A model generated the notes under the pieces. The model worked only from the letters and a program-made list of their open reading frames with translations. It had not been told where the DNA came from and made no database searches. From NCBI GenBank assembly GCA_014584315.1, contig JACTNA010000029.1:124001-188000 (forward strand): DNA of 64,000 nt. The letters are read 5' to 3'. The position numbers were made by a program, and so were the translations under genes. Source of the DNA: Planctomycetota bacterium (GTDB lineage Bacteria > Planctomycetota > Phycisphaerae > Phycisphaerales > UBA1924). Shown one piece after another: positions 34,677-41,746 of this stretch (the stretch's first letter is position 1; the number at the start of each line of letters is the position of its first letter).

Positions 34677-35798
34677 ATGCGAGCGATCGTCACCGGCCAG
34701 GTCGGGATGGACAAGAAGCCGTACCTGAACGGCGCGCGCGATTTCGCGGGCCAGCAGGGGGAGTCCGTCGCCGTCTACCACGTCGGCGACATGATGTACG
34801 CCGAGGCCCCGGACGTGCGGCCGGGCAGGATCCTCGACCTGCCGATCAGCCGCCTGAACTCGCTGCGACGGGCCGCGTTCAAGGACATCATCTCCGACTC
34901 GGCGGGGCGGGCGAACGTGCTGGTGAACACGCACGCCACCTTCCGCTGGCGGCACGGGCTGTTCTCGGCCTTCGACTTCGACCAGATCGAGAAGTTCGCC
35001 CCCGACCTCTTCATCTGCCTCGTGGACAACATCGAGGTCGTTCACCACCGCCTGCACGCCGACCACGTCATCGACGCGACCCTGAAGGACTGCATGGTCT
35101 GGCGCGAGGAGGAGATCCTGGCGACGGAACTCATGTCGCAGGCGGTGAAGGGGAGCCAGTTCTACATCCTGTCGCGCGGGCGCCACGCGGAGACGACGCG
35201 CACGCTCTTCCGGCTCGTGTGCCGCCCGGGGATGCGTAAGGTCTACCCGAGCTTCCCCATGAGCCACGTGGTGGACATGCCGGAGGTGCTGGCGGAGATC
35301 GACGGCTTCCGGGCGCAACTGGCCGAGCACTTCATCACCTTCGATCCCGGCGACGTGGACGAGAAACTGCTGCTCGACCGTGCGCTCGCGGCGGCCCGCG
35401 AGGGCGCGGAGTTCATCGAGCACGTGCCGCACTCGTTCGGGGGGGCGAGGTCCGGCCCGCCGATCCGCGTCCGGGTCCGGGAGGTGCTGGACATCGCGGG
35501 GGACATCGACGGCCAGATCTACATGCGGGACTTCAAACTCATCGACCAGTCGGACATGATCGTCAGTTACGTGCCCGAACTGCCGGGGGGGGTGCCGGGG
35601 CTGTCCAGCGGCGTCGAGCGGGAACTGCACCACGCCTTCGAGCACACCAAAGAGGTCTACGTGGTGTGGAAGCCGAAGAAGTCGCCCAGCCCGTTCATCA
35701 CCGAGACGGCGACGAAGGTCTTCGCCTCGGTGCCGGAGGCCCTCGCCCACTTCGAGACGAGCGGCATGTTCGGCGAGCGGAACCTCTTCGGGCACTGA
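34677..35798 (+). CDS. Adenylate-kinase-like P-loop domain fused to nucleoside deoxyribosyltransferase-like domain
   Basis: 373 residues, soluble. The first ~200 residues look like an archaeal-type adenylate kinase or shikimate-kinase-like fold: an atypical P-loop TGQVGMDKKPYL, then GRILDLPISRLNSLRRAAFK, NVLVNTHATFRWRHG and DLFICLVDNIEVVHHRLHAD, the order of the AdkA-like family. The last ~110 residues read as a nucleoside 2-deoxyribosyltransferase-like Rossmann domain: YMRDFKLIDQSDMIVSYVPE, SSGVERELHHAFEHTKEVYV and a terminal KSPSPFITETATKVFASV. The P-loop has Asp where a Gly is expected before Lys and lacks the usual Ser/Thr after it, so kinase activity is uncertain. Possible roles are nucleotide salvage or a nucleotide-signal sensor/effector. 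Confidence 0.72.
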   Translation: MRAIVTGQVGMDKKPYLNGARDFAGQQGESVAVYHVGDMMYAEAPDVRPGRILDLPISRLNSLRRAAFKDIISDSAGRANVLVNTHATFRWRHGLFSAFDFDQIEKFAPDLFICLVDNIEVVHHRLHADHVIDATLKDCMVWREEEILATELMSQAVKGSQFYILSRGRHAETTRTLFRLVCRPGMRKVYPSFPMSHVVDMPEVLAEIDGFRAQLAEHFITFDPGDVDEKLLLDRALAAAREGAEFIEHVPHSFGGARSGPPIRVRVREVLDIAGDIDGQIYMRDFKLIDQSDMIVSYVPELPGGVPGLSSGVERELHHAFEHTKEVYVVWKPKKSPSPFITETATKVFASVPEALAHFETSGMFGERNLFGH

Positions 35799-35922
35799 CC
35801 GCGCCCTCAAGACGCCCCGAATTCGAGGATTTGGTCCCTGATGCCCTTGGCAGCCGACGGAATATGGCGCATGATTGAGAGCCGTCGGCTCGACCGGCGG
35901 GGTTGTCGCCTGCCCACTCACG

Positions 35923-35962
35923 CCGGGCGGTCTGGTCTCTGACCGGCCGCCCGGTTCTTTTT
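35923..35962 (+). terminator. Rho-independent terminator
   Basis: The stem CCGGGCGGTC pairs with GACC(GG)CCGCCCGG across an eight-base loop and is followed by TTCTTTTT, the only clear T tract after a hairpin in the window. It lies about 125 bp after the stop of the deoxyribosyltransferase-like fusion and 85 bp before the DUF4870 gene, so it probably ends the upstream transcript. Confidence 0.7.
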
Positions 35963-36045
35963 GGGGCGGCTCAGGGCGTCGGGGTAGGCTTGGGCGAAAC
36001 CCGGCCGGGTCTTTCCGGAACCAGTCCCCGCCGGGAGGGCCTTGG

Positions 36046-36435
36046 ATGCACGCCGCCGCCGCCATGTACGACACACCCGCCGACGCCCAAGGCCCGCTGA
36101 TCGACTCCCAGGCGGCCGACTGGGAGCGGACCTACTGCGTCTTCATTCATCTTGCCCACCTTGTCATGTTCTTCCTGGGCCTCCCGATCGTGGTGCCGCT
36201 CATCCTGTGGCTGGCGAAGAGGGACTCCTCACCGCTCGTGGACCACCACGGGCGCGAGGCGCTCAACTTCGAGATTTCACTGCTCATCTACGCGATCCCG
36301 ATCGCCATCGTGACCTGCGGCGTCGGGGCGGTCTTCGCGATCGTGCTCGGCTTCGTGGGCGGCGTCATGGCGGTGCTGGCGGCGTCGCGCGGGCAGTACT
36401 TCTGCTACCCGATGTGCTTCCGGTTCATTCACTGA
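36046..36435 (+). CDS. DUF4870 membrane protein
   Basis: 129 residues. The DUF4870 pattern is clear: WERTYCVFIHLAHLVMFFLG, PLILWLAKRDSSPLVDHHGR, EALNFEISLLIYAIPIAIVT and a final hydrophobic hairpin ending CYPMCFRFIH. Members are small membrane proteins of unknown function, with the 'F-x-x-H-x-x-x-A-x-N/H-F' helix present here as DHHGREALNFEIS. GGGAGGG precedes the ATG at 36046; a second ATG at 36064 is possible. Confidence 0.82.
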   Translation: MHAAAAMYDTPADAQGPLIDSQAADWERTYCVFIHLAHLVMFFLGLPIVVPLILWLAKRDSSPLVDHHGREALNFEISLLIYAIPIAIVTCGVGAVFAIVLGFVGGVMAVLAASRGQYFCYPMCFRFIH

Positions 36436-36501
36436 CGACGTGCGTGGGGGAGGCGTTCGGTGTCGCCCGGTTTGGCGGGCGTCCCGCATAGACTCCCAGC
36501 C

Positions 36502-37296
36502 GTGCCGCTGCTGGAAGCCAAAGACCTGCGCAAGACCTACGGCGGGCGGGCCGTCGTGGACGGGGTCTCGTTGCACGTCGAGCGGTCGGAGACGGTCGGC
36601 CTGCTCGGCCGCAACGGGGCGGGCAAGACCACGACCTTCCGCATGACCATCGGCATGATCGACCCGGACGGCGGGCGCGTCTTCTTCGACGGGCAGGAGA
36701 TCACCCGCCTGCCGATGTACCGGCGGGCGCGGCTGGGCGTGGGGTACCTCTCGCAGGAGCCGAGCGTCTTCCAGCGCCTGTCGTGCGAGCAGAACCTGCT
36801 GGCGATCCTGGAGACGCTGGGGCTGACGCGCCGGGAGCGCAAGCGCCGGGCCTCGGCGCTGCTCGCCCAGTTCGGGCTGACGCACAAGGCGCGCCACGCG
36901 GCGCGGACCTGCTCCGGCGGCGAGCGGCGCAAGCTGGAGATCGCGCGGGCCTTGGTGACCGAGCCGCGGCTGATCCTGATGGACGAGCCGTTCAGCGGCG
37001 TGGACCCGATCGCCGTCGAGGACCTCCAGGGCGAGATCCGGCAACTGGCCGACCAGGGGATCGCGTTCCTCATCACGGACCACAACGTGCAGCAGACGCT
37101 GCGGGTGTGCGATCGGGCGTACATCATCGACTCGGGGAAGGTGTTCGCCGAGGGGACGCCGCGGGGCCTCATCAACGACGAGATGGTGCGTCGCGTGTAC
37201 CTCGGCTCGCTCTTCCGGGGCGACGAGTTCGACGACATGCCGGAGCGCGGGCGGCGCGGGGGCGGCGTGGCGGAAGTGGTGGGGCGCGAGCCGTGA
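36502..37296 (+). CDS. LptB-type ABC transporter ATP-binding protein
   Basis: 264 residues from GTG 36502, which starts the conserved PLLEAKDLRKTYGGRAVVDG. Walker A GRNGAGKTTTFRMTIGMI, signature SGGERRKLEIARALVTEP, Walker B RLILMDEPFSGVDPIAVEDL and switch LITDHNVQQTLRVCDRAYII are all in place. DHNVxxTLxxCDRAYI and GVGYLSQEPSVFQRL are characteristic of LptB, the ATPase that powers lipopolysaccharide export through LptFG. No lptA/C/F/G is adjacent, but bamA and lpxD at the left edge show the cell builds a lipid A outer membrane. The C-terminal ~30 residues (RGDEFDDMPERGRRGGGVAE) extend beyond the usual end. Confidence 0.88.
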   Translation: MPLLEAKDLRKTYGGRAVVDGVSLHVERSETVGLLGRNGAGKTTTFRMTIGMIDPDGGRVFFDGQEITRLPMYRRARLGVGYLSQEPSVFQRLSCEQNLLAILETLGLTRRERKRRASALLAQFGLTHKARHAARTCSGGERRKLEIARALVTEPRLILMDEPFSGVDPIAVEDLQGEIRQLADQGIAFLITDHNVQQTLRVCDRAYIIDSGKVFAEGTPRGLINDEMVRRVYLGSLFRGDEFDDMPERGRRGGGVAEVVGREP

Positions 37297-37322
37297 GCAC
37301 GGGCGAGAGGTAGAGTGTGCGC

Positions 37323-37859
37323 ATGGGGCGTGGTCGGTTCGCCATCGTGGTGCTCGCGGCGTGTGTGTTGCTCGCGGGCTGCGTCGATCGTCGGATCGTG
37401 GTGACGACCGAGCCTGCCGGCGCGCTGGTCTACATCAACGATCTGGAGGTGGGGCGGACGCCGCTCCAGACCACGTTCCTCTATCACGGGTGGTACGACG
37501 TGCGGGTGGAGTTGGAGGGGTACGAGGTGCTGCGGACGGAAGCGGAGGCGGCCGCGCCGTTCTACGAGTACCCGCCGATCGACCTGGCGGCCGAGGCGCT
37601 GCCGATGCGCATCCGCAACGCGCAGCGTTGGCACTTCGTGCTCACGCCGCTGGCGGAGAGTGCGCTGCCGGGCGAGGAGGCGGAGCGACTGCTGGCCGAG
37701 CGGGCGCGGGCCATGCGCGCGGAACTGGCGGGCACTTCGCGCCCGATGGCGTCCGCACTGCCGCCGCCGACGGAGGGGTTCGACGAGCCGGGCGCGGAGG
37801 ACCGTGTGCCGACGGACGAGGCGATGGACGGGGACTTCCCGTTGGATGACGACGGGTAA
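37323..37859 (+). CDS. PEGA-domain lipoprotein
   Basis: 178 residues. Lipobox VLLAGC with Cys20 follows MGRGRFAIVVLAACVLL. A PEGA domain spans about residues 25-72 (VVTTEPAGALVYINDLEVGR, TPLQTTFLYHGWYDVRVELE, GYEVLR), a surface beta-domain named for its Pro-Glu-Gly-Ala signature. The remainder is acidic and Ala/Arg-rich, ending DFPLDDDG. It begins 26 bp after the ABC ATPase on the same strand. Confidence 0.85.
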   Translation: MGRGRFAIVVLAACVLLAGCVDRRIVVTTEPAGALVYINDLEVGRTPLQTTFLYHGWYDVRVELEGYEVLRTEAEAAAPFYEYPPIDLAAEALPMRIRNAQRWHFVLTPLAESALPGEEAERLLAERARAMRAELAGTSRPMASALPPPTEGFDEPGAEDRVPTDEAMDGDFPLDDDG

Positions 37860-37895
37860 GGCGCGACACGATGCACACTCTGGAGCAGGGAGTGG

Positions 37896-37918
37896 GGCAC
37901 AGGCGGGACGCCCGGGCC
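37896..37918. repeat. Palindromic dispersed repeat, degenerate copy
   Basis: GGCACAGGCG followed by GGA and CGCCCGGGCC: the right arm differs from the perfect copy at 7642-7664 by two bases. It abuts the start of the larger repeat copy at 37920. Confidence 0.7.
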
Positions 37919-37919
37919 A

Positions 37920-38125
37920 CTGCGCACGTTCCTCAACCCGAAGGGCTGCATCGTTCGTAGCCGGGGGTGGAGGAGGCTTTGCGACGACACCCCCGGAACG
38001 CGCGGCCCCCACATCCCCTTCCGTTTGGGTCGGCAGCCCGAAGGGCTGCTCGTGCCGCGCATGTTGCAACCACGATGACCCCTTCGGGATCCGGCGCGTT
38101 GTGTGTCGATGGTCCGGGGGTCTGG
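37920..38125 (+). repeat. Dispersed ~206-bp repeat, copy B
   Basis: Closely matches 4657-4866. Hairpin units lie at 37934-37948 (one substitution) and 38034-38048, again exactly 100 bp apart. Unlike copy A it is followed by a hairpin (CCGGGGGTC ... GACCCCCGG), then CCCCCGGCTACTGACGGCG at 38143-38161 and an inverted hairpin unit at 38162-38176, so the element may really extend to 38176 with inverted ends. Confidence 0.85.
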
Positions 38126-38294
38126 CTCGAAGACTCGCTCGACCCCCGGCTACTGACGGCGCAGCCCTTCGGGCTGAAGTCATACGGATCGAGGGAAGGC
38201 GTTGTGCCCCGGGTATCCCGCCACTCAGTGGCGGCTCGGTCTGCTCGACCTCTACCGACTCGCAAGCGCCTTCCACAATCGGTAAGACTCGGGA

Positions 38295-38312
38295 CCTGCA
38301 AGGCCCCGCCCC
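38295..38312. repeat. 18-bp repeat shared with 11120-11137
   Basis: CCTGCAAGGCCCCGCCCC occurs identically at 11120-11137. Both copies lie just downstream of a plus-strand gene and just past the stop of a minus-strand gene, that is, between convergent genes. Confidence 0.65.
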
Positions 38313-38317
38313 GCGAT

Positions 38318-38944
38318 TCATTGAATCGGCCGCGCCGGCACGCCCGCGACGCGTGCGCCGTCGGGCACGTCGGCGATGACCACGGCCCCCGCGGCCACGA
38401 GGCAGCCCGCGCCGATCGTCACGCCGGGAACGACGCGCGCCCCGATGCCGACGAGGGAGTTGGGGCCGACGCGGACGCGTCCGCCGAGCGTCGCGCCGGG
38501 GGCGACGTGAGCGTTCTCGCCGATGTCGCACTCGTGCTCGACGATCGCGCCGGAGTTGACGATGGCGTGCGGCCCGACATCAGCGCGGGCGTTGACGATC
38601 GCGCCGGGGCCGACGAACGCGCCCGGGCCGATCTCGGCGTCGGCGGAGACGATCGCGCCCGGATGCACCACGGCGAGCGCGGCGTCGGCGAAGCCGGCGA
38701 GCGCGCCGAGCACCCGCGAGCGCGCGCCGAGGTCCCCCAGCGCGACGATCCAGCGGCGCCCGGCGATCAGGCGTGCCTCGCGCAGCGTGCCCAGCCGCGG
38801 CACGGCGCCCGGGCCGACGGTGGCGACGGGGCTTGGCGCGTCGTCGAGCACCCCCTCGACGCGCAGGCCCGCGAGGCGCGCCGCCTCGGCGACGACGATC
38901 GCGTGCCCGCCGCCGCCGATCAGCACGAGTCCGGTGGCGCTCAT
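38318..38944 (-). CDS. NeuD/PglD-type sugar O-/N-acyltransferase
   Basis: 208 residues. An N-terminal Rossmann-like domain (SATGLVLIGGGGHAIVVAEA, then VEGVLDDAPSP) precedes a left-handed beta-helix of hexapeptide repeats (HPGAIVSADAEIGPGAFVGP through GVTIGAGCLVAAGAVVIADV), ending with the PDGARVAGVPARPI tail. This is the layout of NeuD, PglD and related acetyltransferases that acetylate sialic acids or UDP-amino sugars for surface polysaccharides. The catalytic histidine expected in the helix is probably the one in SGAIVEHECDIGENAHVAPG. The sugar substrate cannot be told. Confidence 0.87.
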   Translation of the reverse strand: MSATGLVLIGGGGHAIVVAEAARLAGLRVEGVLDDAPSPVATVGPGAVPRLGTLREARLIAGRRWIVALGDLGARSRVLGALAGFADAALAVVHPGAIVSADAEIGPGAFVGPGAIVNARADVGPHAIVNSGAIVEHECDIGENAHVAPGATLGGRVRVGPNSLVGIGARVVPGVTIGAGCLVAAGAVVIADVPDGARVAGVPARPIQ

Positions 38945-39016
38945 GCGTCCACCATCGGCCCGCGCCCGCCTCGGGCTGGAACGGCCCCGTGGCGCGGGCG
39001 GCCCGTAGACTTCGCC

Positions 39017-39856
39017 ATGGACCCCCTCCGCATCGCGTACGTCCGCTACCTGAACACGCGCCCGCTGGTCGAGGGGCTTGAGAAACTGGCGGGGGTGGAG
39101 CTGATCCCGGCCGCGCCGTCGCACATCGCCGGCCTGGTCGCGGACGGGCGGGCGGACGTGGGGCTGGTGTCGCTGGTGGACGCGGCGCGGGCCGGGGCGG
39201 GGCTGGCGCTGCTGCCGGTCGGGATGATCGGGTGCGACGGGGCGACGCTGACGGTGCGGCTGCACTCGGGCGTGCCGTTCGAGCGGGTGACGAGGGTGTA
39301 CGCCGACGTGGAGAGCCACACGTCGGTCGCGCTCTGCCGCGTGCTGCTGGCGGCACGGTTCGGCGTCCGCCCGGAGATCGCGCCGTTCGACGCGCGCGAG
39401 CGTTCCGGCGCGGCCGGGGGCGAGGAGTGGCCGGAGACGCTGCTCGTGATCGGGGACAAGGTCGTCACCGATCCCCCCCCCGATGGCCGGTACGCGCACA
39501 CCCTGGACCTCGGGGCGGCGTGGCGCGAGTGGACCGGGCTGCCGTTCGTGTACGCGGTGTGGATGTGCCGGGCGGAGGAGGCGGACTCGCCCCGCACCGC
39601 CGCGGCGTGCGCGCTGCTGGACCGCCAGCGCAGGCGCAACCAGAAGCGGCTCGGGTGGATCGTCGCCCGGCGCGCCCCCGAGCACAGGTGGCCCGGAGCG
39701 CTGGCGCGAGAGTACGTCGGCGACCTGCTCCGCTTCCGCGTCGGGGAGCGCGAACGCGAGGCGGTCGGGCGGTTCCTCGGCGAGGCGAGCGCGCTGGGCA
39801 TCGTCGAGCGAACGGCCCTGGAGTGGGTCGAGACGGGCGCGGCGCGGGTGGCGTGA
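39017..39856 (+). CDS. mqnA: Chorismate dehydratase MqnA (futalosine pathway)
   Basis: MqnA converts chorismate to 3-[(1-carboxyvinyl)oxy]benzoate, the first step of menaquinone synthesis by the futalosine route. 279 residues with the periplasmic-binding-like fold: IAYVRYLNTRPLVEGLEKLA, PSHIAGLVADGRADVGLVSL, a TSVALCRVLLAARFG helix, LLVIGDKVVTDPP and LGAAWREWTGLPFVYAVWMC. The RYLN/NTRPL start and GDKxxxDPP motif are usual for MqnA. No other mqn gene is adjacent. Confidence 0.9.
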   Translation: MDPLRIAYVRYLNTRPLVEGLEKLAGVELIPAAPSHIAGLVADGRADVGLVSLVDAARAGAGLALLPVGMIGCDGATLTVRLHSGVPFERVTRVYADVESHTSVALCRVLLAARFGVRPEIAPFDARERSGAAGGEEWPETLLVIGDKVVTDPPPDGRYAHTLDLGAAWREWTGLPFVYAVWMCRAEEADSPRTAAACALLDRQRRRNQKRLGWIVARRAPEHRWPGALAREYVGDLLRFRVGEREREAVGRFLGEASALGIVERTALEWVETGAARVA

Positions 39857-39920
39857 CCGGCACGACCCGTTCACGCTCGCTCCATGTCCACGGTCCACTG
39901 TCCATTGTCTCGAGACTTCC

Positions 39921-41591
39921 ATGCCTCCCCTGCCACGACTTCGCGTGACCGCGCTGGGCGAACTGGCGAAGCAACTGCGCTTCGCGCCGCGCGAGGCGCT
40001 GCTGCGCGACATCGAGCGGGCGGAGGCGTTGGCGGGCGAGATCGATCCCGGGCGCGTCTACCCCGAGGACTGGATCGTCTTCCGCATCACCGGGTATCGG
40101 GCGCACATCGACGAGCCGGCGCAGGTCGTCGGGGCCGCGCTGCTGGGCGATCTGTCCGCGCTGGTCGAGCGCCTGACCGCGGCGGCGGGCCTGACGGCCG
40201 AGGACCTGGCCGCGGCGGGGGCGATCGACGCCGACGCGCTCGCGGCCCGCTGGGGCGTGAGCCGCAAGACGCTCGAACGGTGGCGTCGCGAGGGGCTGCT
40301 GGCGCGCCGGGCGAGCCTCGGGGGGGGGTTGTCGCGCCTGGCCTACATGCCCGGCGCGGTCGAGCGGTTCGAGCGGGCGAACGCGGCGCGGATCGCGCGG
40401 GCGGCGGCGTTCTCGCGCGTCCCTCGGGAGGTCGAGGCGGAAATGCTGCGACGTGCGGCCCGCTACCGCGACTCGCTGGGGTTGTCGCTCAATGAGACGG
40501 CGGGCCGGCTGGCGCGGCGCTTCGGGCGGTCGCACGAGGGCGTGCGCCGCATCCTGCGCCGCCACGACCAGCGGGCGTCCGCCGCCGGGCGAACGCCGAT
40601 CTTCGGCGAGCCTCCGCCGCTGGCCGGCCGGAGGCAGCGCATCGCGCTGCGAGCGTGGCGGCGCGGCGTCGAGCCGGGCCGGATCGCGGCCCGATTCGGG
40701 CGCACGCGCGGCGCGATCCACCACGCCCTGCTCGCCGAACGGGTGCGCCTGCTGCGGGCGCACCCGATCGGTCCCGTTCCACCATCGGCGGCCGCGCTCA
40801 CCGACGAGGCGCTCGGCGCGCTGCTGGAGCCGGAACCGGTGCGATCGGGCCTGACCTGGCGTGGGGAGATGGACCTGCTCGCGTTCATCCGGTCGTCCCG
40901 CGAGCGTGCCGCGCCCGTCGCAGTCGAAGAGCGCATGCGCGCGATGGCGATGCACGCGCTGCGGGCCCGGGCGGCTCGGTTCACGGCGTCGCTCGCGTCG
41001 TCGGCGCCCGACGCGGCGGGCGTGGACCGGGCCGAGACGGACCTGCGGTGGGCGGCGCGCCTGCTGGCGACGCTGGTGCGCACGCACCTGCCGCTGATGG
41101 TCGAGACGCTGGAGGGCGCGATCGGCGTGCCGCTCGAGGGGCTGCGTCCCGCCGAGTCCCGCCCGCTCATCGCATCGGCCCTGGGCGCGGCGGCGTCGGG
41201 CGTGCTGGCGCACGATCCCTGGCGCGGCGGTCGGGCGGCCGCGCCGGTCGGGCTGGCCGTGACGCGCCTCGCGGCGGAGCGGGCGCGCTCGGTTCGCCCC
41301 GACCCGCGCCGCGCGACGCCCCGGCTCTCGGAAGGCGTCGCGTTCGACGACTGGACCCGCCGGCTCGCGCCGTGGCAGGCGTTCCTCGAGCCGGACGCTC
41401 GCTTCGCGGGAGCGATGGATCGGCTTGATGCGGCGCACAGGATGACGCTGTGTGCGCGGTTCGGGCTTGGCGGGGATCGCCCGCGCACGCTCGCCGAACT
41501 CGCCGCGGAACTCGGCGTGACGATCATGCGCGCGGGCGATCTGGAGCGGCGCGCGGTGCGGGCCGCGCTCGCGGTCGTGCGGGCGGAGTGA
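39921..41591 (+). CDS. Divergent sigma-70-region-4-like protein with several helix-turn-helix domains
   Basis: 556 residues, soluble, not a standard sigma factor. Order: an N-terminal domain with YPEDWIVFRITGYRAHIDEP, a MerR/excisionase-like HTH at about 100-130 (LAARWGVSRKTLERWRREGL), a second HTH near 183-215 (LSLNETAGRLARRFGRSHEG, VRRILRR), a third near 240-275 (RIAARFGRTRGAIHHALLAE), a helical middle (370-480), and a C-terminus that matches sigma-70 region 4: RLDAAHRMTLCARFGLGGDR, PRTLAELAAELGVTIMRAGD, LERRAVRAALAVV. No region 2.1-2.4 with the -10-recognition aromatic motif is visible. The arrangement suggests a specialised transcription regulator that keeps a sigma-like RNA polymerase or -35 contact. 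The stop is directly followed by a 138-bp inverted-repeat element. Confidence 0.7.
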   Translation: MPPLPRLRVTALGELAKQLRFAPREALLRDIERAEALAGEIDPGRVYPEDWIVFRITGYRAHIDEPAQVVGAALLGDLSALVERLTAAAGLTAEDLAAAGAIDADALAARWGVSRKTLERWRREGLLARRASLGGGLSRLAYMPGAVERFERANAARIARAAAFSRVPREVEAEMLRRAARYRDSLGLSLNETAGRLARRFGRSHEGVRRILRRHDQRASAAGRTPIFGEPPPLAGRRQRIALRAWRRGVEPGRIAARFGRTRGAIHHALLAERVRLLRAHPIGPVPPSAAALTDEALGALLEPEPVRSGLTWRGEMDLLAFIRSSRERAAPVAVEERMRAMAMHALRARAARFTASLASSAPDAAGVDRAETDLRWAARLLATLVRTHLPLMVETLEGAIGVPLEGLRPAESRPLIASALGAAASGVLAHDPWRGGRAAAPVGLAVTRLAAERARSVRPDPRRATPRLSEGVAFDDWTRRLAPWQAFLEPDARFAGAMDRLDAAHRMTLCARFGLGGDRPRTLAELAAELGVTIMRAGDLERRAVRAALAVVRAE

Positions 41592-41729
41592 CTCACGCGG
41601 AGGCGCGGATGGCGCGGAGAGAGGAACAAGGACCGTGGGCACGATTCATGGCCGGTGGCACGGGCGTCCCGCCTGTGCCGAGTTCCTTGTCTCTGCTCCG
41701 CCCCTGCGCCCTCTGCGCCTCCGCGTGAG
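41592..41729. repeat. 138-bp inverted-repeat element
   Basis: Perfect 15-bp outer arms, CTCACGCGGAGGCGC (41592-41606) and GCGCCTCCGCGTGAG (41715-41729), enclose further imperfect inner pairing (GGAACAAGGA against TTCCTTG) and, near the centre, the palindrome at 41657-41679. It could fold into one long hairpin. It lies between the sigma-like gene and gatB and begins at the very next base after the sigma-like stop. Confidence 0.8.
41657..41679. repeat. Palindromic dispersed repeat, third copy
   Basis: GGCACGGGCG, then TCC, then CGCCTGTGCC... read here as GGCACGGGCG-TCC-CGCCTGTGCC: one mismatch from the perfect copy at 7642-7664 and in the opposite loop orientation. It occupies the tip of the 138-bp inverted-repeat element. 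Confidence 0.75.
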
Positions 41730-41746
41730 CCTGATACGATGGGGCG

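Larger units (their letters stand above)
37860..38317. other. Repeat-filled intergenic region, 458 bp
   Basis: No gene is seen. From left to right it holds a variant of the GGCACAGGCG palindrome (37896-37918), the second copy of the ~206-bp dispersed repeat (37920-38125), a GGGGGTC/GACCCCC hairpin, the reversed hairpin unit CAGCCCTTCGGGCTG (38162-38176) and CCTGCAAGGCCCCGCCCC (38295-38312). It is the densest repeat region of the window and sits between convergent genes. Confidence 0.75.

Noticed and set aside
31010-34714. Long minus-strand open frame opposite the kinase-STAND gene
   Set aside because: Arg/Pro-rich shadow; the plus strand carries intact kinase and NTPase motifs.
39857-39920. 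Possible repeat around GTCCACGGTCCACTGTCCATTG before the sigma-like gene
   Set aside because: It looks like a degenerate tandem of TCCA-type words, but no second copy occurs in the window, so it is not reported as a repeat.
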